DNA of 64,000 nt from Vicinamibacteria bacterium (GCA_022820825.1 JAJEEU010000043.1:1-64000); one strand, 5' to 3'; numbered from the stretch's first letter, positions 54,534-64,000 are shown. Notes: generated from the sequence alone by a model not told the origin. Program-made: numbers and translations.

Positions 54534-55520
54534 ATGCCTGATCTGCTGGAGTTCGAGGAACCGATTGGCGTGCTGCAACGCGAGATCGAAGCGCTTCGTA
54601 TGCTTCCGCGGACCAAGGAGAGGCAGGCGGAGATCGAACGGCTGGACAAGCGTGTCGACGAGGTCCGCCGCGAGATTTACGGCAACCTGACGCCATGGCA
54701 GCACGTGCTCATCGCGCGGCATGCCGACCGGCCGCATGCGCTCGATTACGTCGGGCGCCTGTTCGAGGATTTCGAGGAGATTCACGGCGACCGCCGCTTC
54801 GGCGATGACCCCGCGATTGTCACCGGCTTCGCGCGCTTCGGGGCTACGCCCGTGATGGTTGTCGGACACCAGAAGGGGCGCGGCACGAAGGAGAAGATCC
54901 GCCGGAATTTCGGCTACGCACGGCCCGAGGGGTACCGCAAGGCGCTGCGGGCCATGAAGCTGGCCGAGAAGTTCGACCGCGCGGTGGTCGTCTTCGTGGA
55001 CACGCCGGCCGCGTATCCCGGCATCGATTCCGAGGAGCGGGGAGTCGCGGAGGCCATCGCCGTCAACCTGCGGGAGATGGCCATGCTGGCGGTTCCGGTG
55101 ATCGTCATCGTCACCGGCGAGGGCGGCAGCGGGGGAGCGCTCGGCATCGCCATCGGCGACCGCGTCCTGATACAGCAGTACGCCATCTACAGCGTCATTC
55201 CGCCGGAAGGGTGCGCCGCCATCCTGTGGCGCGACGCCGCGCGGAAGGCGGAGGCCGCCGACGCGCTGAAGATCCGTCCGGACGACCTGGTGGCCCTGCA
55301 CGTTGTGGACGATGTGATTCCGGAGCCGCCCGGCGGCGCCCACACCGACGCGGCCGCCGCCGCCGCGCTGCTCGCGCCGGCGCTCCGGAAGGCTCTCGAC
55401 GAGGTTGCGGCGTTGGCGCCGGCGGCGCGCCGCGATCTGCGCTACCAGAAGTTCCGGCAGATGGGAAACATCGGAATCCAAGAGGCGCCGGCAACCAGTC
55501 GGGAACAGTCCGCTCCGTGA
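54534..55520 (+). CDS. accA: Acetyl-CoA carboxylase carboxyltransferase subunit alpha
   Basis: A 328-residue crotonase-fold protein. With AccD it transfers carboxyl from carboxybiotin to acetyl-CoA, the first step of fatty-acid synthesis. The N-terminal coiled coil is LLEFEEPIGVLQREIEAL. The core has GHQKGRGTKEKIRRNFGYA, DTPAAYPGIDSEERGVAEAI, GEGGSGGALGIAIGDRVL and YSVIPPEGCAAILWRDA. It lies 4 bp after dnaE, and its stop overlaps the recJ ATG by 1 bp. Confidence 0.96.
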   Translation: MPDLLEFEEPIGVLQREIEALRMLPRTKERQAEIERLDKRVDEVRREIYGNLTPWQHVLIARHADRPHALDYVGRLFEDFEEIHGDRRFGDDPAIVTGFARFGATPVMVVGHQKGRGTKEKIRRNFGYARPEGYRKALRAMKLAEKFDRAVVVFVDTPAAYPGIDSEERGVAEAIAVNLREMAMLAVPVIVIVTGEGGSGGALGIAIGDRVLIQQYAIYSVIPPEGCAAILWRDAARKAEAADALKIRPDDLVALHVVDDVIPEPPGGAHTDAAAAAALLAPALRKALDEVAALAPAARRDLRYQKFRQMGNIGIQEAPATSREQSAP

Positions 55521-57232
55521 TGCGTCCCGCCACCGTCTGGCAGCACCTGCCGTGCGACGAGGAACGGGTGGCCGCCCTGGCGCGCGCGCTTGACGCCGAT
55601 CCGGTCATTGCACGGCTGCTGGTGCTGCGCGGCGTGGACACCGCCGAGACGGCCGAGCGCTTTCTGCGTCCCTCGCTCGACCAGTTGCACGACCCGTTCC
55701 TGCTGACGGATTTGCCGGCCGGCGTGGAACGGTTGCTGGCCGCCGTTGCGCGCAAGGAAAAAATCGCCGTGCACGGCGACTACGACGTCGACGGCATCAC
55801 GTCGACGGTCATGCTGCGCCGGCTGTTGGAGTTGCTCGGCGGCGACGTGGTGCACTTCATACCCGAACGGCTGCGGGACGGGTACGGTCTCCAGCCGGAG
55901 GCGATCGAGCGCCTGCAGGCGGCGGGGGTGCGGGTGGTGGTGTCCGTCGATTGCGGGATACGCAGCCAGGCGGCCGCCCGGCGGGCCGCGGAGCTCGGGA
56001 TCGACCTGGTGATTACCGATCATCACGAGCCGGAAGAAGCGCTGCCCCCGGCGCTGGCCGTGATCAATCCGCGGCGTTTCGACTGTCCCTATCCGGACAA
56101 GGACCTGGCCGGCGTCGGCGTCGCCCTGAAACTGGTTCACGGGCTCTGCCTGAAGACGGATCATCCGGCCTGGATGCCGGGATTCCTCAAGCTTGCGGCG
56201 ATAGGCACGGTTGCCGATGTCGTGCCCCTGACCGGTGAGAACCGCGTGATTGCGCGCCTGGGCCTGGAACGGCTCGCGCGCGGCCCCAACACGGTCGGCC
56301 TGCAGGCGCTGCTCGAGGTGTGCGGGCTCGCGCGGCGGGAGAAGATCGGCAGCGAGGATGTCGGCTTCATGCTCGCGCCGCGCGTGAACGCAGCCGGGCG
56401 GATGAGCACGCCGGACCTGGCGGCCCGGCTCCTGCTCACCGCGGACAGGGGGCTGGCGGGAGAGGCGCGGGAGCTGGCCGGGCAGTTGGACGCCGAGAAC
56501 CTCCGCCGGCGCGAGGAGGAGGCGGCGATACTGCGTGACGCCCGGCGGCGGATCACGCGGGATCCGGACATCGCCGCCCAGAACGCACTCGTAGTCTGGG
56601 GCGAGGAGTGGCACCGCGGCGTGATCGGCATCGTCGCGTCGAAGCTGGTGGACCAGTTCTGCCGGCCCGTTGTCGTGCTGGCGGTCGACGGCGACGTGGC
56701 GTACGGTTCCGGACGCAGCATCGCGGGATTCGATCTGCTGCAGGCCCTCGAGCACTGCGCGGACTTGTTCACCCGCTTCGGGGGGCACCGGCAGGCGGCC
56801 GGACTGGAGCTGCCCGCGACGCGGCTCGGCGCGTTCCGCCAGCGACTGGCGGAGTACGCCAACAAGCGGCTGGAGCCGGACGACCTGGCGCCGCGCCTCG
56901 CCATCGACGCACCGCTGCCGCTGACGGGCATCGACAGCCGCCTGCTGGCGGGGCTGGACGCGCTGGAGCCGTTCGGCGTCGGCAACCGGCGTCCGGTGTT
57001 CCATGCCGCGGCGGTCGAGGTGGTCGACGGACCGCGCGTGATCAAGGAGCGACACCTGGCGATGACCGTCAGGCAGGGCCGCGCGAGGTTCCGTGCGATG
57101 GCGTGGCGGGCGGCCGAGCAGGAAGAGTTCGTGCGGTCCAGGCGTGGTGCGCTGGACGTCGCGTTCTCCCTGACCGAGAACACGTGGCGCAACGAGACGT
57201 CCATAGAGCTGTCCGTAGCTGATGTAAAGTGA
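55520..57232 (+). CDS. recJ: Single-stranded-DNA exonuclease RecJ
   Basis: A 570-residue 5'-3' exonuclease of recombination and repair. DHH motifs: AVHGDYDVDGITSTVMLRRL, VVSVDCGIRS, LVITDHHEPEEALPP and AIGTVADVVPL. The DHHA1 domain is present (WHRGVIGIVASKLVDQF; FTRFGGHRQAAGLEL), as is the C-terminal OB fold (ALEPFGVGNRRPVF onward). ATG 55520 was chosen from the overlap with accA. Length is normal for the short RecJ type. Confidence 0.95.
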   Translation: MRPATVWQHLPCDEERVAALARALDADPVIARLLVLRGVDTAETAERFLRPSLDQLHDPFLLTDLPAGVERLLAAVARKEKIAVHGDYDVDGITSTVMLRRLLELLGGDVVHFIPERLRDGYGLQPEAIERLQAAGVRVVVSVDCGIRSQAAARRAAELGIDLVITDHHEPEEALPPALAVINPRRFDCPYPDKDLAGVGVALKLVHGLCLKTDHPAWMPGFLKLAAIGTVADVVPLTGENRVIARLGLERLARGPNTVGLQALLEVCGLARREKIGSEDVGFMLAPRVNAAGRMSTPDLAARLLLTADRGLAGEARELAGQLDAENLRRREEEAAILRDARRRITRDPDIAAQNALVVWGEEWHRGVIGIVASKLVDQFCRPVVVLAVDGDVAYGSGRSIAGFDLLQALEHCADLFTRFGGHRQAAGLELPATRLGAFRQRLAEYANKRLEPDDLAPRLAIDAPLPLTGIDSRLLAGLDALEPFGVGNRRPVFHAAAVEVVDGPRVIKERHLAMTVRQGRARFRAMAWRAAEQEEFVRSRRGALDVAFSLTENTWRNETSIELSVADVK

Positions 57233-57251
57233 GTTGAGCCGGCGGAATTCA

Positions 57252-59372
57252 ATGGCGTTCTGGAGACATCCCCTGCGGCTCGGTCTGGCGCTGCTGGTGG
57301 CGGGCGTGTGCGCCGCGGTGCTGCTGAACCTGCGCGAACGCGCGGAGCCGATCCAGGCCGTGGTCGTGAAGCGCACCGATCCCGACGCCATCATCCAGAC
57401 GCGGGGCAGCGAAATCGTGCAGGCCGATGCCTTGGGCGACAACATCCGCGTGGTCGCCGGCAGCCAGATGACCTATGCCGGTGGAGGCCTGCGCATGGCC
57501 GACGGTGTCGAAGTGACCGTGGCGGAACGGGAGGGCCGCGATGGCTTCGTCCTGCGCAGCGCCAGTGCAACGGTGGACGCGGAGGAGACCGAGCTGGCGC
57601 TGAGCGGCGGCGTGCAGTTGATTGCGGGCGGAGATCTCGAAGCCAGCACCGAGGCGGCGCAGTACTCCGAAACGGACGGGGTGGTCCGCATGCCCGAGGC
57701 GGCGACGTTCGTGCGCGGCGACATGCACGCGTCGGCCGCAAGCGCGGCGTACGAACGCATTGCCGACCGCCTGCAACTGCTGAGCGGTGCGTCAGTGGCG
57801 CTGGACGGCGCCGGCGATGCGCGCACGACCATGGGCGCGGAGACGGCCACGGTCGCCCAGCGGGAAGGCTTCATGAGCTTTGACGGCGGCGTGTCGATAG
57901 CCGCGGGCAGCTTGACGATGGAGGCCCCGCAGGCCCGGGCCGAGCTCGTCCCCGACACGTCGCAGATCACGGCGCTCGCGTTGAGCGACGGCGTGCAGGT
58001 CGCGGGCAGCGAGCCGGGTGCGGGGCAATTGCGCACGATGGCGGCGGCGGACATCGAGCTGGCGTACGGCGACGACGGCGAGGCGCTGGAGCGGGCGGGC
58101 CTGCACGGCGGCGCCCGGCTGGCGCTGGCAGGTGCGAATGCAGATGCGGGTACCGAGATTGCCGCCGCATCCATGGAAATCATGTTTGGCGCCGACGGCA
58201 GCGCCATCAACAGCCTGGTGGCGCACGAAGACGTGGCGCTGGAGTTGCCCGCGCAGGGATCGTCGCCGGGGCGCCACATCGACGCGGATGCGCTGGACGT
58301 GGAAGGGCTGTCCGGAGACGGTCCTGAAGAGGCCCGGTTCGAGGGCGGGGTCGAATATCGGGAGCAGGGCAGGGCGGGCATGGAAGCCCGCGTCGCGCGC
58401 GCGGCACTGCTGGAGGCGACCCTGGGCGGCGGGCTGTCGTCGCTCGAGGCGGCGACGTTCCGGGGCGGCGTCACGTTCGAGGACGGCGACGTCGTGGGGC
58501 AGGGGGACGAAGCGCGCTACCTGATTGCCGACGAAGCCGTGGAGCTCGTCCCGGCGGCGGAGGACGGGCGGACGCCCGAAGTCGTCTACACGGGAGGAAC
58601 GGTGCGCGCCGGCAAGATCCGTGTCGGATTCGTCGGGCCGCAGATTGGCGCGCAGGGCACGGTCGAGAGCGTGTTGCGCCACACCGCCGGGGAGGACGGC
58701 GACGCCGAGTATCCGGGACTGCTGGCTGTCGAACCGGTGCTGGTTGCGGCGAACCAGTTGACGTACGACGGCGCGGAGCAGCTTGTCGTGTACTCGGGGA
58801 CGGCGCACCTGTGGCAGGGAGATACGGCATTCCGGGGCGATCTGCTGGTGCTCGACCAGGCGACCGGGAATCTCCTGATCGACGGCGCCGTCCAGACGAC
58901 CTTCTCCATTACCCGGCTCAACCGGGAGACGGACGAGCCGGAAACGTCGCTGTCCACGGGCACCGCCGAATCCATGCGGTACGAGAAGGACCTGCACCGC
59001 GTGACCTATAGTACCGGCGCCCGCCTCGACGGACCACAGGGCGACCTGCAGGCCGAGCAGATTCAGGTGCAACTGCAGGCCGACGATGTGACGCTCGACC
59101 GCGTGACCGCGACCGGCAACGTCACGCTGCTGGTCCCGGGACGGGTCGTGTCCGGCGACAGGCTCGTGTATCACGACGAGACCGGCCGCTATGAAATGGA
59201 AGGCAGGCCCGTGCGGTTCGTGGAGGCCGCAGGCGACGAAGAGGGCTGCCGCGAGACGCTGGGCCGCACGCTGACCTTCTTTGCGTCCGTCGACGACATT
59301 TCCGTGGACGGACAGTACCAGCGCCGCACGGCCACGGCGAGCGGCGCCTGCCCCGAGCAGCTCCCCAGGTGA
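57252..59372 (+). CDS. LptC/LptA-like LPS transport protein with extended OstA repeats
   Basis: 706 residues from ATG 57252. One N-terminal membrane anchor (LRLGLALLVAGVCAAVLLNL) precedes a long run of short beta repeats of the OstA/LptC/LptA kind (NIRVVAGSQMTYAGGGLRM; QLTYDGAEQLVVYSGTAHLW; GDRLVYHDETGRYEMEGRPV). Normal LptC is about 190 residues and LptA about 180. This reads as an LptC anchor fused to an extended periplasmic bridge ending in an LptA-like unit. It is followed directly by lptB. No separate lptA or lptC is nearby. Confidence 0.8.
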   Translation: MAFWRHPLRLGLALLVAGVCAAVLLNLRERAEPIQAVVVKRTDPDAIIQTRGSEIVQADALGDNIRVVAGSQMTYAGGGLRMADGVEVTVAEREGRDGFVLRSASATVDAEETELALSGGVQLIAGGDLEASTEAAQYSETDGVVRMPEAATFVRGDMHASAASAAYERIADRLQLLSGASVALDGAGDARTTMGAETATVAQREGFMSFDGGVSIAAGSLTMEAPQARAELVPDTSQITALALSDGVQVAGSEPGAGQLRTMAAADIELAYGDDGEALERAGLHGGARLALAGANADAGTEIAAASMEIMFGADGSAINSLVAHEDVALELPAQGSSPGRHIDADALDVEGLSGDGPEEARFEGGVEYREQGRAGMEARVARAALLEATLGGGLSSLEAATFRGGVTFEDGDVVGQGDEARYLIADEAVELVPAAEDGRTPEVVYTGGTVRAGKIRVGFVGPQIGAQGTVESVLRHTAGEDGDAEYPGLLAVEPVLVAANQLTYDGAEQLVVYSGTAHLWQGDTAFRGDLLVLDQATGNLLIDGAVQTTFSITRLNRETDEPETSLSTGTAESMRYEKDLHRVTYSTGARLDGPQGDLQAEQIQVQLQADDVTLDRVTATGNVTLLVPGRVVSGDRLVYHDETGRYEMEGRPVRFVEAAGDEEGCRETLGRTLTFFASVDDISVDGQYQRRTATASGACPEQLPR

Positions 59373-60098
<726 letters not shown>

Positions 60099-60166
60099 CG
60101 GCGGCAGCGGCGGCTCGTGTCGCGGGCTGGTAAGATGACGAGAGCGCCGCGAGGCGCGGTACGGCG

Positions 60167-61636
60167 ATGGCCATCCAGCAGAAACTCCAGGCGCGGCTCT
60201 CCCAGCGGCTCATCCTCACCCCATCGCTGCAACAGGCGATCAAGCTGTTGCCGATGACGACCGTCGAGCTGACCGACCTGCTGAACCGGGAGGTCGTGGA
60301 GAATCCCCTGCTCGAGGAGGTGCCGGCCGAGGAGCTGCAGCCGGCGGACTCCCAGGCGACCGCGGACAAGGCCGAGCCGGACGCCGATGCCGCGGCCGAA
60401 AAGCCGGATACGTGGGACGACGCGGACTACGAGTACTTCTTCGGCGACTATCTCGACGACGGCTACCGCCCGCGCACGGCGCGCGAGGTGAAGGAATTGC
60501 CGCCGATCGAGAACACGCTGGCCACGTCCTCGCCCGAGGATTCGCAGTCGATTGCCGACCACCTCATGTGGCAACTGTCGGCCCGCACGGACGACGAGCT
60601 GCTGCGTGAAATCGGCGTCGCCATCATCGGCAACCTCGACGAGGACGGCTACCTGGTTGCATCGATCGAAGAGATTGCCGCGATGGGCAACTGGCCGGCT
60701 GCCGAGGTAACGCGCATGCTGGCGCTAGTCCAGGGATTCGATCCGGTCGGCGTCGCGGCCCGTGACCTGCAGGAGTGCCTTCGGCTCCAGTTGCGTCACC
60801 ATGGATTCGAGGGAACGCCGAGCGAGACCATCGTGCGCCAGCACCTCCGGCTGTTGCAGAACAACCAGATTCCGGAGCTGGCGCGGCAGCTTCAAGTGAG
60901 CGTGCCCGATCTCAAGCCGCACATCGAGATCATCAGGCAACTGGATCCGAAGCCGGGCACGCGCTACAACCCGTCGCCGTCCCAATATGTCACGCCCGAC
61001 GTCTATGTGCTGGAAGTGGACGGGCAGTACGTGGCCACCCTCAACGAGGAAGGGTTGCCGCAGTTGCGGATCAGCCCGGTATACCGCCGGCTGCTCGAGA
61101 AGGATGGCCGGAACTCGGCCGAGACGCGCTCCTACGTGAAGGAGAAGTTCCGCTCGGCGCTCTGGCTGCTCAAGTCGATTGATCAGCGCCAGAAGACCAT
61201 TCACAAGGTGGCGACCAGCATCATCAATTTCCAGCGCGCCTTTCTGGACCATGGGATCGAACACCTGAGGCCGCTCGTGCTGCGCGACGTGGCGGCCAGC
61301 ATCGGCATGCACGAGTCGACCGTCAGCCGGGTCGTCAACAACAAGTACATGTTCACGCCGCAGGGCGTGTTCGAGATGAAGTACTTCTTCCACAGCGGTA
61401 TTCACAGCTCGTACGGCGGGAGTGTTTCGTCGGTCGTGATCAAGCAGCGCATCCGGAAGATGATCGGGGCCGAGGATGTGCGCAAGCCGCTGAGCGACTC
61501 GCGCATCGTTGCGTTGCTGCAGGAGGAGGGGCTCATCCTGGCGCGGCGCACTATCGCGAAGTATCGTGAGGATCTCAAGATCCCGACATCGAGCCAGCGC
61601 AAGATGCAGTATTGGGCCGAGGCAAAGCGATCATGA
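60167..61636 (+). CDS. rpoN: RNA polymerase sigma-54 factor
   Basis: 489 residues. Region I is Gln/Leu-rich (KLQARLSQRLILTPSLQQAI) and interacts with enhancer-binding activators. Acidic region II spans about 45-105. The core-binding domain (SIADHLMWQL; AARDLQECLRLQLRHHGFEG) and HTH (VAASIGMHESTVSRVVNNKY) follow. The RpoN box ARRTIAKYREDLKIPTSSQR is at the C-terminus. It reads -24/-12 promoters. Weak TAAGAT at 60131-60136 could be a -10. The stop overlaps hpf by ATGA. Confidence 0.96.
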   Translation: MAIQQKLQARLSQRLILTPSLQQAIKLLPMTTVELTDLLNREVVENPLLEEVPAEELQPADSQATADKAEPDADAAAEKPDTWDDADYEYFFGDYLDDGYRPRTAREVKELPPIENTLATSSPEDSQSIADHLMWQLSARTDDELLREIGVAIIGNLDEDGYLVASIEEIAAMGNWPAAEVTRMLALVQGFDPVGVAARDLQECLRLQLRHHGFEGTPSETIVRQHLRLLQNNQIPELARQLQVSVPDLKPHIEIIRQLDPKPGTRYNPSPSQYVTPDVYVLEVDGQYVATLNEEGLPQLRISPVYRRLLEKDGRNSAETRSYVKEKFRSALWLLKSIDQRQKTIHKVATSIINFQRAFLDHGIEHLRPLVLRDVAASIGMHESTVSRVVNNKYMFTPQGVFEMKYFFHSGIHSSYGGSVSSVVIKQRIRKMIGAEDVRKPLSDSRIVALLQEEGLILARRTIAKYREDLKIPTSSQRKMQYWAEAKRS

Positions 61637-61944
61637 TGAGCACCGTGAGCAGCCGCCACGTCGAGATAACGCCCGCAATACGGCAGATCATCAACCAGAA
61701 GCTCGCGAAGCTCGAGCGCCTGCTGCAGGAGAACGCCGTGTCGGCGCAGGTCGTGCTGTCGCAGGAGCGCCACCGTTGCCGCGCGGAGTTGACGGTCCAC
61801 GTGCGCGGCGACCATTTTCTGCACGGTGAGGACGAAGGCGGGCAGTGGAGCCCGGCGATCGGCGGTGCGGTCGACAAGGTGCAACAGCAGGCGCACGCGC
61901 TGAAGACCCGCTGGGAAAGGCGCCGCCGAGTCGCGGTGCGCTAG
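61633..61944 (+). CDS. hpf: Ribosome hibernation-promoting factor, short form
   Basis: A 103-residue HPF/RaiA domain (beta-alpha-beta-beta-beta-alpha): SRHVEITPAIRQIINQKLAK, VVLSQERHRCRAELTVHVRG and VDKVQQQAHALKTRWERRR. It lacks the C-terminal dimerisation domain of long HPF, so it is the short type. It binds the 30S decoding centre in resting cells. ATG 61633 overlaps the rpoN stop; ATG 61636 is an alternative. Confidence 0.9.
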   Translation: MMSTVSSRHVEITPAIRQIINQKLAKLERLLQENAVSAQVVLSQERHRCRAELTVHVRGDHFLHGEDEGGQWSPAIGGAVDKVQQQAHALKTRWERRRRVAVR

Positions 61945-61975
61945 CGAGTCGGCCAGCGCGGCCGCCGCGACGGAA

Positions 61976-62878
61976 ATGTCTGGCAGCCACCGGGAAGCAC
62001 GTCTCCTCGGTCACGCAGCCCGGTTCGTGGTGCTGACCGGGTTGTCCGGCGCCGGCAAGTCACAGGCGATACACGCGCTGGAAGATCTCGGGTACTTCTG
62101 CGTCGCCAACCTGCCGACGTCGCTGCTGCCCGCGCTCGCCGATCTGGCCGAGACGCGCGGTTCCGACGCGCCGCCTACCGCCGTCGTGGTCGACATGCGG
62201 GACCCGGCGTTCCTGGAGCGCTTTCCTCCGGCGCTGCAGGCGCTGCGCCGCCGCAAGTCGCTCGGTACGCTTCTCATTTTCCTGGAGGCGAACGACGACG
62301 CCCTCGTGCGGCGCTTCTCCGAGACGCGCCGCCCGCATCCGCTGGCGGCGGACCAGGCTGCAATAGAGGGTATCCTCAAGGAACGCAAGGCTTTAGAGAA
62401 ATTACGGCAGGTATCCGACAAGGTGTTCGACACGTCGGAGCTGACGGTTCACGAGCTGCGCCGCGCATTCATCGACCTCTCGCGCGTCGGCGCCGAGAAG
62501 CAGCTCGTCGTGACCGTGCTGAGCTTCGGTTACAAGCACGGCGTGCCGCTGGAGGCGGACCTGCTGTTCGACGTCAGGTTCCTGCCGAATCCGCACTTCA
62601 TACCGGAGTTGAGACCGCTGACGGGCTGCGACCAGGCCATTCGGGACTTTCTCAACGACGCGGAGGCGACCGGCGTATTCCTGGACAAGTCGACCGACCT
62701 GCTGCGCTTTCTCATTCCGCAGTACGCGGCGGAGGGGAAGAGCTATCTGACGGTGGCCGTCGGTTGCACGGGCGGCCGGCATCGCTCGGTGATGGTGGCG
62801 GAAGCCCTGCGCGGCCGCCTGGAGCACCTGGACGGGGTGCGGCTGCGCCTGAAGCATCGGGACGCATTCACGGAATGA
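61976..62878 (+). CDS. rapZ: RNase adapter / nucleotide-binding protein RapZ (YvcJ)
   Basis: 300 residues. The N-terminal P-loop kinase-like domain has VVLTGLSGAGKSQAIHALED and YFCVANLPTSLLP. The C-terminal RNA-binding domain has LLFDVRFLPNPHFIPELRPL, TGCDQAIRDFL and TVAVGCTGGRHRSVMVAEAL. In enterobacteria RapZ directs RNase E to the GlmZ sRNA and senses glucosamine-6-phosphate; elsewhere its role is less clear. It lies 31 bp after hpf. Confidence 0.95.
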   Translation: MSGSHREARLLGHAARFVVLTGLSGAGKSQAIHALEDLGYFCVANLPTSLLPALADLAETRGSDAPPTAVVVDMRDPAFLERFPPALQALRRRKSLGTLLIFLEANDDALVRRFSETRRPHPLAADQAAIEGILKERKALEKLRQVSDKVFDTSELTVHELRRAFIDLSRVGAEKQLVVTVLSFGYKHGVPLEADLLFDVRFLPNPHFIPELRPLTGCDQAIRDFLNDAEATGVFLDKSTDLLRFLIPQYAAEGKSYLTVAVGCTGGRHRSVMVAEALRGRLEHLDGVRLRLKHRDAFTE

Positions 62879-62905
62879 CGCCGGCCGCGCCGCGGGGGAG
62901 GCAGC

Positions 62906-63304
62906 GTGAACGATCGGGATGAGACGCGCGTCGACAAGCCGTGGGGCTACGAGCGGCACTGGGCGCAGACCGACCGCTATGTCGGCAAGGTGCTCCACAT
63001 CAGGGCAGGGCACGCGCTCAGCCTGCAGTACCACGACCGGAAGGACGAGACCATCCTCGTGTGGAGCGGCAGGCTGCTGTTCGAGATGCGCTCGGGTGGC
63101 GCGGTCCGCACGTGGGAGATGGGCCACGGCGACCGCGTGCACGTTCCGCCGGGCACGGTCCACCGGATGACGGCGATAGAGGACTGCGACGTGATCGAGG
63201 TGTCGACGCCGGAGCTCGACGACGTGGTCCGGCTGGAAGATCGCTACGGCCGCGCGGCTTCGCTAGATGGGGGCTGCGCCCCCAAGCCCCCCGGCGGCCC
63301 CTAG
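62906..63304 (+). CDS. Cupin-domain protein (phosphomannose-isomerase-like)
   Basis: 132 residues from GTG 62906. A single cupin barrel: VDKPWGYERHWAQTDRYVG, then the metal-site motif 1 GHALSLQYHDRKDETILVWS and motif 2 HVPPGTVHRMTAIEDCDVIE. The opening resembles the C-terminal domain of type II mannose-6-phosphate isomerase/GMP. The sugar substrate is not determinable. The last 12 codons (DGGCAPKPPGGP) are encoded by the dispersed repeat at 63269, so the native C-terminus has been altered. Confidence 0.85.
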   Translation: MNDRDETRVDKPWGYERHWAQTDRYVGKVLHIRAGHALSLQYHDRKDETILVWSGRLLFEMRSGGAVRTWEMGHGDRVHVPPGTVHRMTAIEDCDVIEVSTPELDDVVRLEDRYGRAASLDGGCAPKPPGGP

Positions 63305-63358
63305 CGGGGACCCCTTCGCCCCGCGCCGTGGCCGCCGGGCCGCGCTGTGCGCGGCCTG
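63269..63358 (-). repeat. GC-rich intergenic repeat, copy B
   Basis: A 90-bp inverted counterpart of copy A (41441-41527), with the same sequence of mini-palindromes and roughly nine matches in ten by eye. It begins 14 bp after the ssb stop on the same strand and overlaps the last codons of the cupin gene on the other strand. Confidence 0.75.
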
Positions 63359-63372
63359 CTCGTCGCTCTCAT

Positions 63373-63831
63373 TCAGAAGGGGATGTCGTCGTCCGTCAGT
63401 TCGGCGGCGGCATCCGGACCGGCAGGAGCGGGAGCCTGTTCGTGCCTCTCGCCCGGCTGCCCGCCGCCCGCTTCCCGGCCGCGGCCCGGCTCGCCGCCGC
63501 GGCTGCTGAGCAGCACGACCCGGTCGGCCCGGACTTCCGTGGTGTAGCGCTTGTTGCCGTCGCGGTCGTCCCACTGGCGCGTCTGCAACCGCCCCTCGAC
63601 GTAGATCTGGCGGCCGCGGAGCAGGTACTCCTGCAGCGTCTCCGCCTGCTTGCCCCACACGACCACGCGGTGCCACTCCGTCCGTTCCTGGCGCTGGCCC
63701 GACGCCTTGTCGTTCCAGACTTCCGTCGTCGCCATGTTCAGCGTCGCCACGGCCGCGCCACCCTGCGTGTAGCGCACCTCGGCGTCGCGGCCGAGGTTGC
63801 CCACCAGGATGACCTTGTTCACGCTACCCAT
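63373..63831 (-). CDS. ssb: Single-stranded DNA-binding protein
   Basis: 152 residues. The N-terminal OB fold (1-110) has [40 protein letters not shown] and [21 protein letters not shown] Gly/Pro/Gln-rich linker follows. The acidic tip DDDIPF recruits repair and replication partners. Length and tip are canonical. It lies upstream of the partial gene at the window edge on the same strand. Confidence 0.96.
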   Translation of the reverse strand: MGSVNKVILVGNLGRDAEVRYTQGGAAVATLNMATTEVWNDKASGQRQERTEWHRVVVWGKQAETLQEYLLRGRQIYVEGRLQTRQWDDRDGNKRYTTEVRADRVVLLSSRGGEPGRGREAGGGQPGERHEQAPAPAGPDAAAELTDDDIPF

Positions 63832-63856
63832 CGTTGTGCCCTTGCCTCTCCGGGCG

Positions 63857-64000
63857 CTACTGCCGGTTCAACCGGTCCAGCGCCTGCTGCGCCAGCGTTG
63901 CCATCGTGCTTTCGGGATAGTTCTGGACGACGAGCTCGAACGCCTGCTGCGCCCGCTCCGTCTCGCCGAGGCGGTCCAGCGCCAGGGCGCGCTTGTAGGA
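63857..64000 (-). CDS. C-terminus of a TPR protein, YbgF/CpoB-like (partial)
   Basis: The last 47 codons of a minus-strand gene entering from the right edge, ending in TAG at 63857. The translation [35 protein letters not shown] and QALDRLNRQ is a TPR helix pair of the kind at the C-terminus of YbgF/CpoB, a periplasmic partner of the Tol-Pal system. BamD-like or generic TPR proteins are alternatives. ssb follows after about 25 bp. Confidence 0.6.
   Translation of the reverse strand, partial: SYKRALALDRLGETERAQQAFELVVQNYPESTMATLAQQALDRLNRQ

Noticed and set aside
50996-54649. Minus-strand open frame of 1217 codons opposite dnaE
   Set aside because: It is the antisense shadow of a perfectly conserved dnaE in GC-rich DNA, with Arg/His/Leu-rich composition and no motifs.

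Overview
The window is high-GC bacterial chromosome, densely packed with short or overlapping ATGA-type gene junctions. The gene content points to a diderm with LPS: an LptC/LptA-like protein, LptB, RpoN, Hpf and RapZ in a row, plus ferrochelatase, ClpB and Rho. A secreted protein with the 'PWGDPDLQGIW' signature and a secreted TPR protein belong to families I associate with Acidobacteriota. An acidobacterial (Vicinamibacteria-like) host is therefore my inference from family resemblance; there is no rRNA to test it.

Core, left arm (1-19.4 kb): a partial GT39 glycosyltransferase; a CoA-binding protein; rho with a strong sigma70 promoter and a C-rich leader; a CDGSH protein; clpB-cbpA; an SNF-type Na+ symporter; a bacilliredoxin; hemH divergent from tRNA-Pro(CGG); a secreted TPR protein divergent from acyP-apt. 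Then comes a compact MoxR/DUF58/von Willebrand A operon of the Bat (aerotolerance) type, two tiny divergent genes and tRNA-Arg(CCU).

Island (19,416-33,600): a 21-bp stretch of the tRNA-Arg 3' end is repeated exactly at 33,580-33,600. The ~14.2 kb between the copies is compositionally mixed and is almost entirely defence or toxin-antitoxin cargo with no recognisable integrase. It holds HicA and HicB separated by an unknown gene; a Type I restriction-modification locus with two different HsdM subunits, one HsdS and one HsdR; a DUF433/DUF5615 toxin-antitoxin pair (the DUF5615 gene frameshifted) between hsdS and hsdR; and a GmrSD-like DUF262-DUF1524 nuclease with a C-terminal DUF4268-like domain, flanked by two small membrane-anchored proteins of unknown function. 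This is the most interesting part of the window.

Core, right arm (33.6-64 kb): a secreted acidobacterial-type protein and a membrane TPR protein; aguB-aguA (agmatine to putrescine) convergent with a deoxyhypusine-synthase-like gene downstream of mutS; tsaB; DUF465; psd-pssA (phosphatidylethanolamine synthesis); a 1316-residue NtrY-like histidine kinase coupled to a PQQ-propeller gene; guaA-dnaE-accA-recJ; lptC/A-like-lptB-rpoN-hpf-rapZ; a cupin; ssb; and a partial YbgF/CpoB-like gene. Two inverted copies of a ~88-bp GC-rich palindromic repeat lie at 41.4 and 63.3 kb.

Promoters that can be read by eye often place the -10 hexamer 5-7 nt before the start codon (leaderless mRNAs). At several divergent gene pairs one symmetric 7-mer supplies the -10 for both directions.
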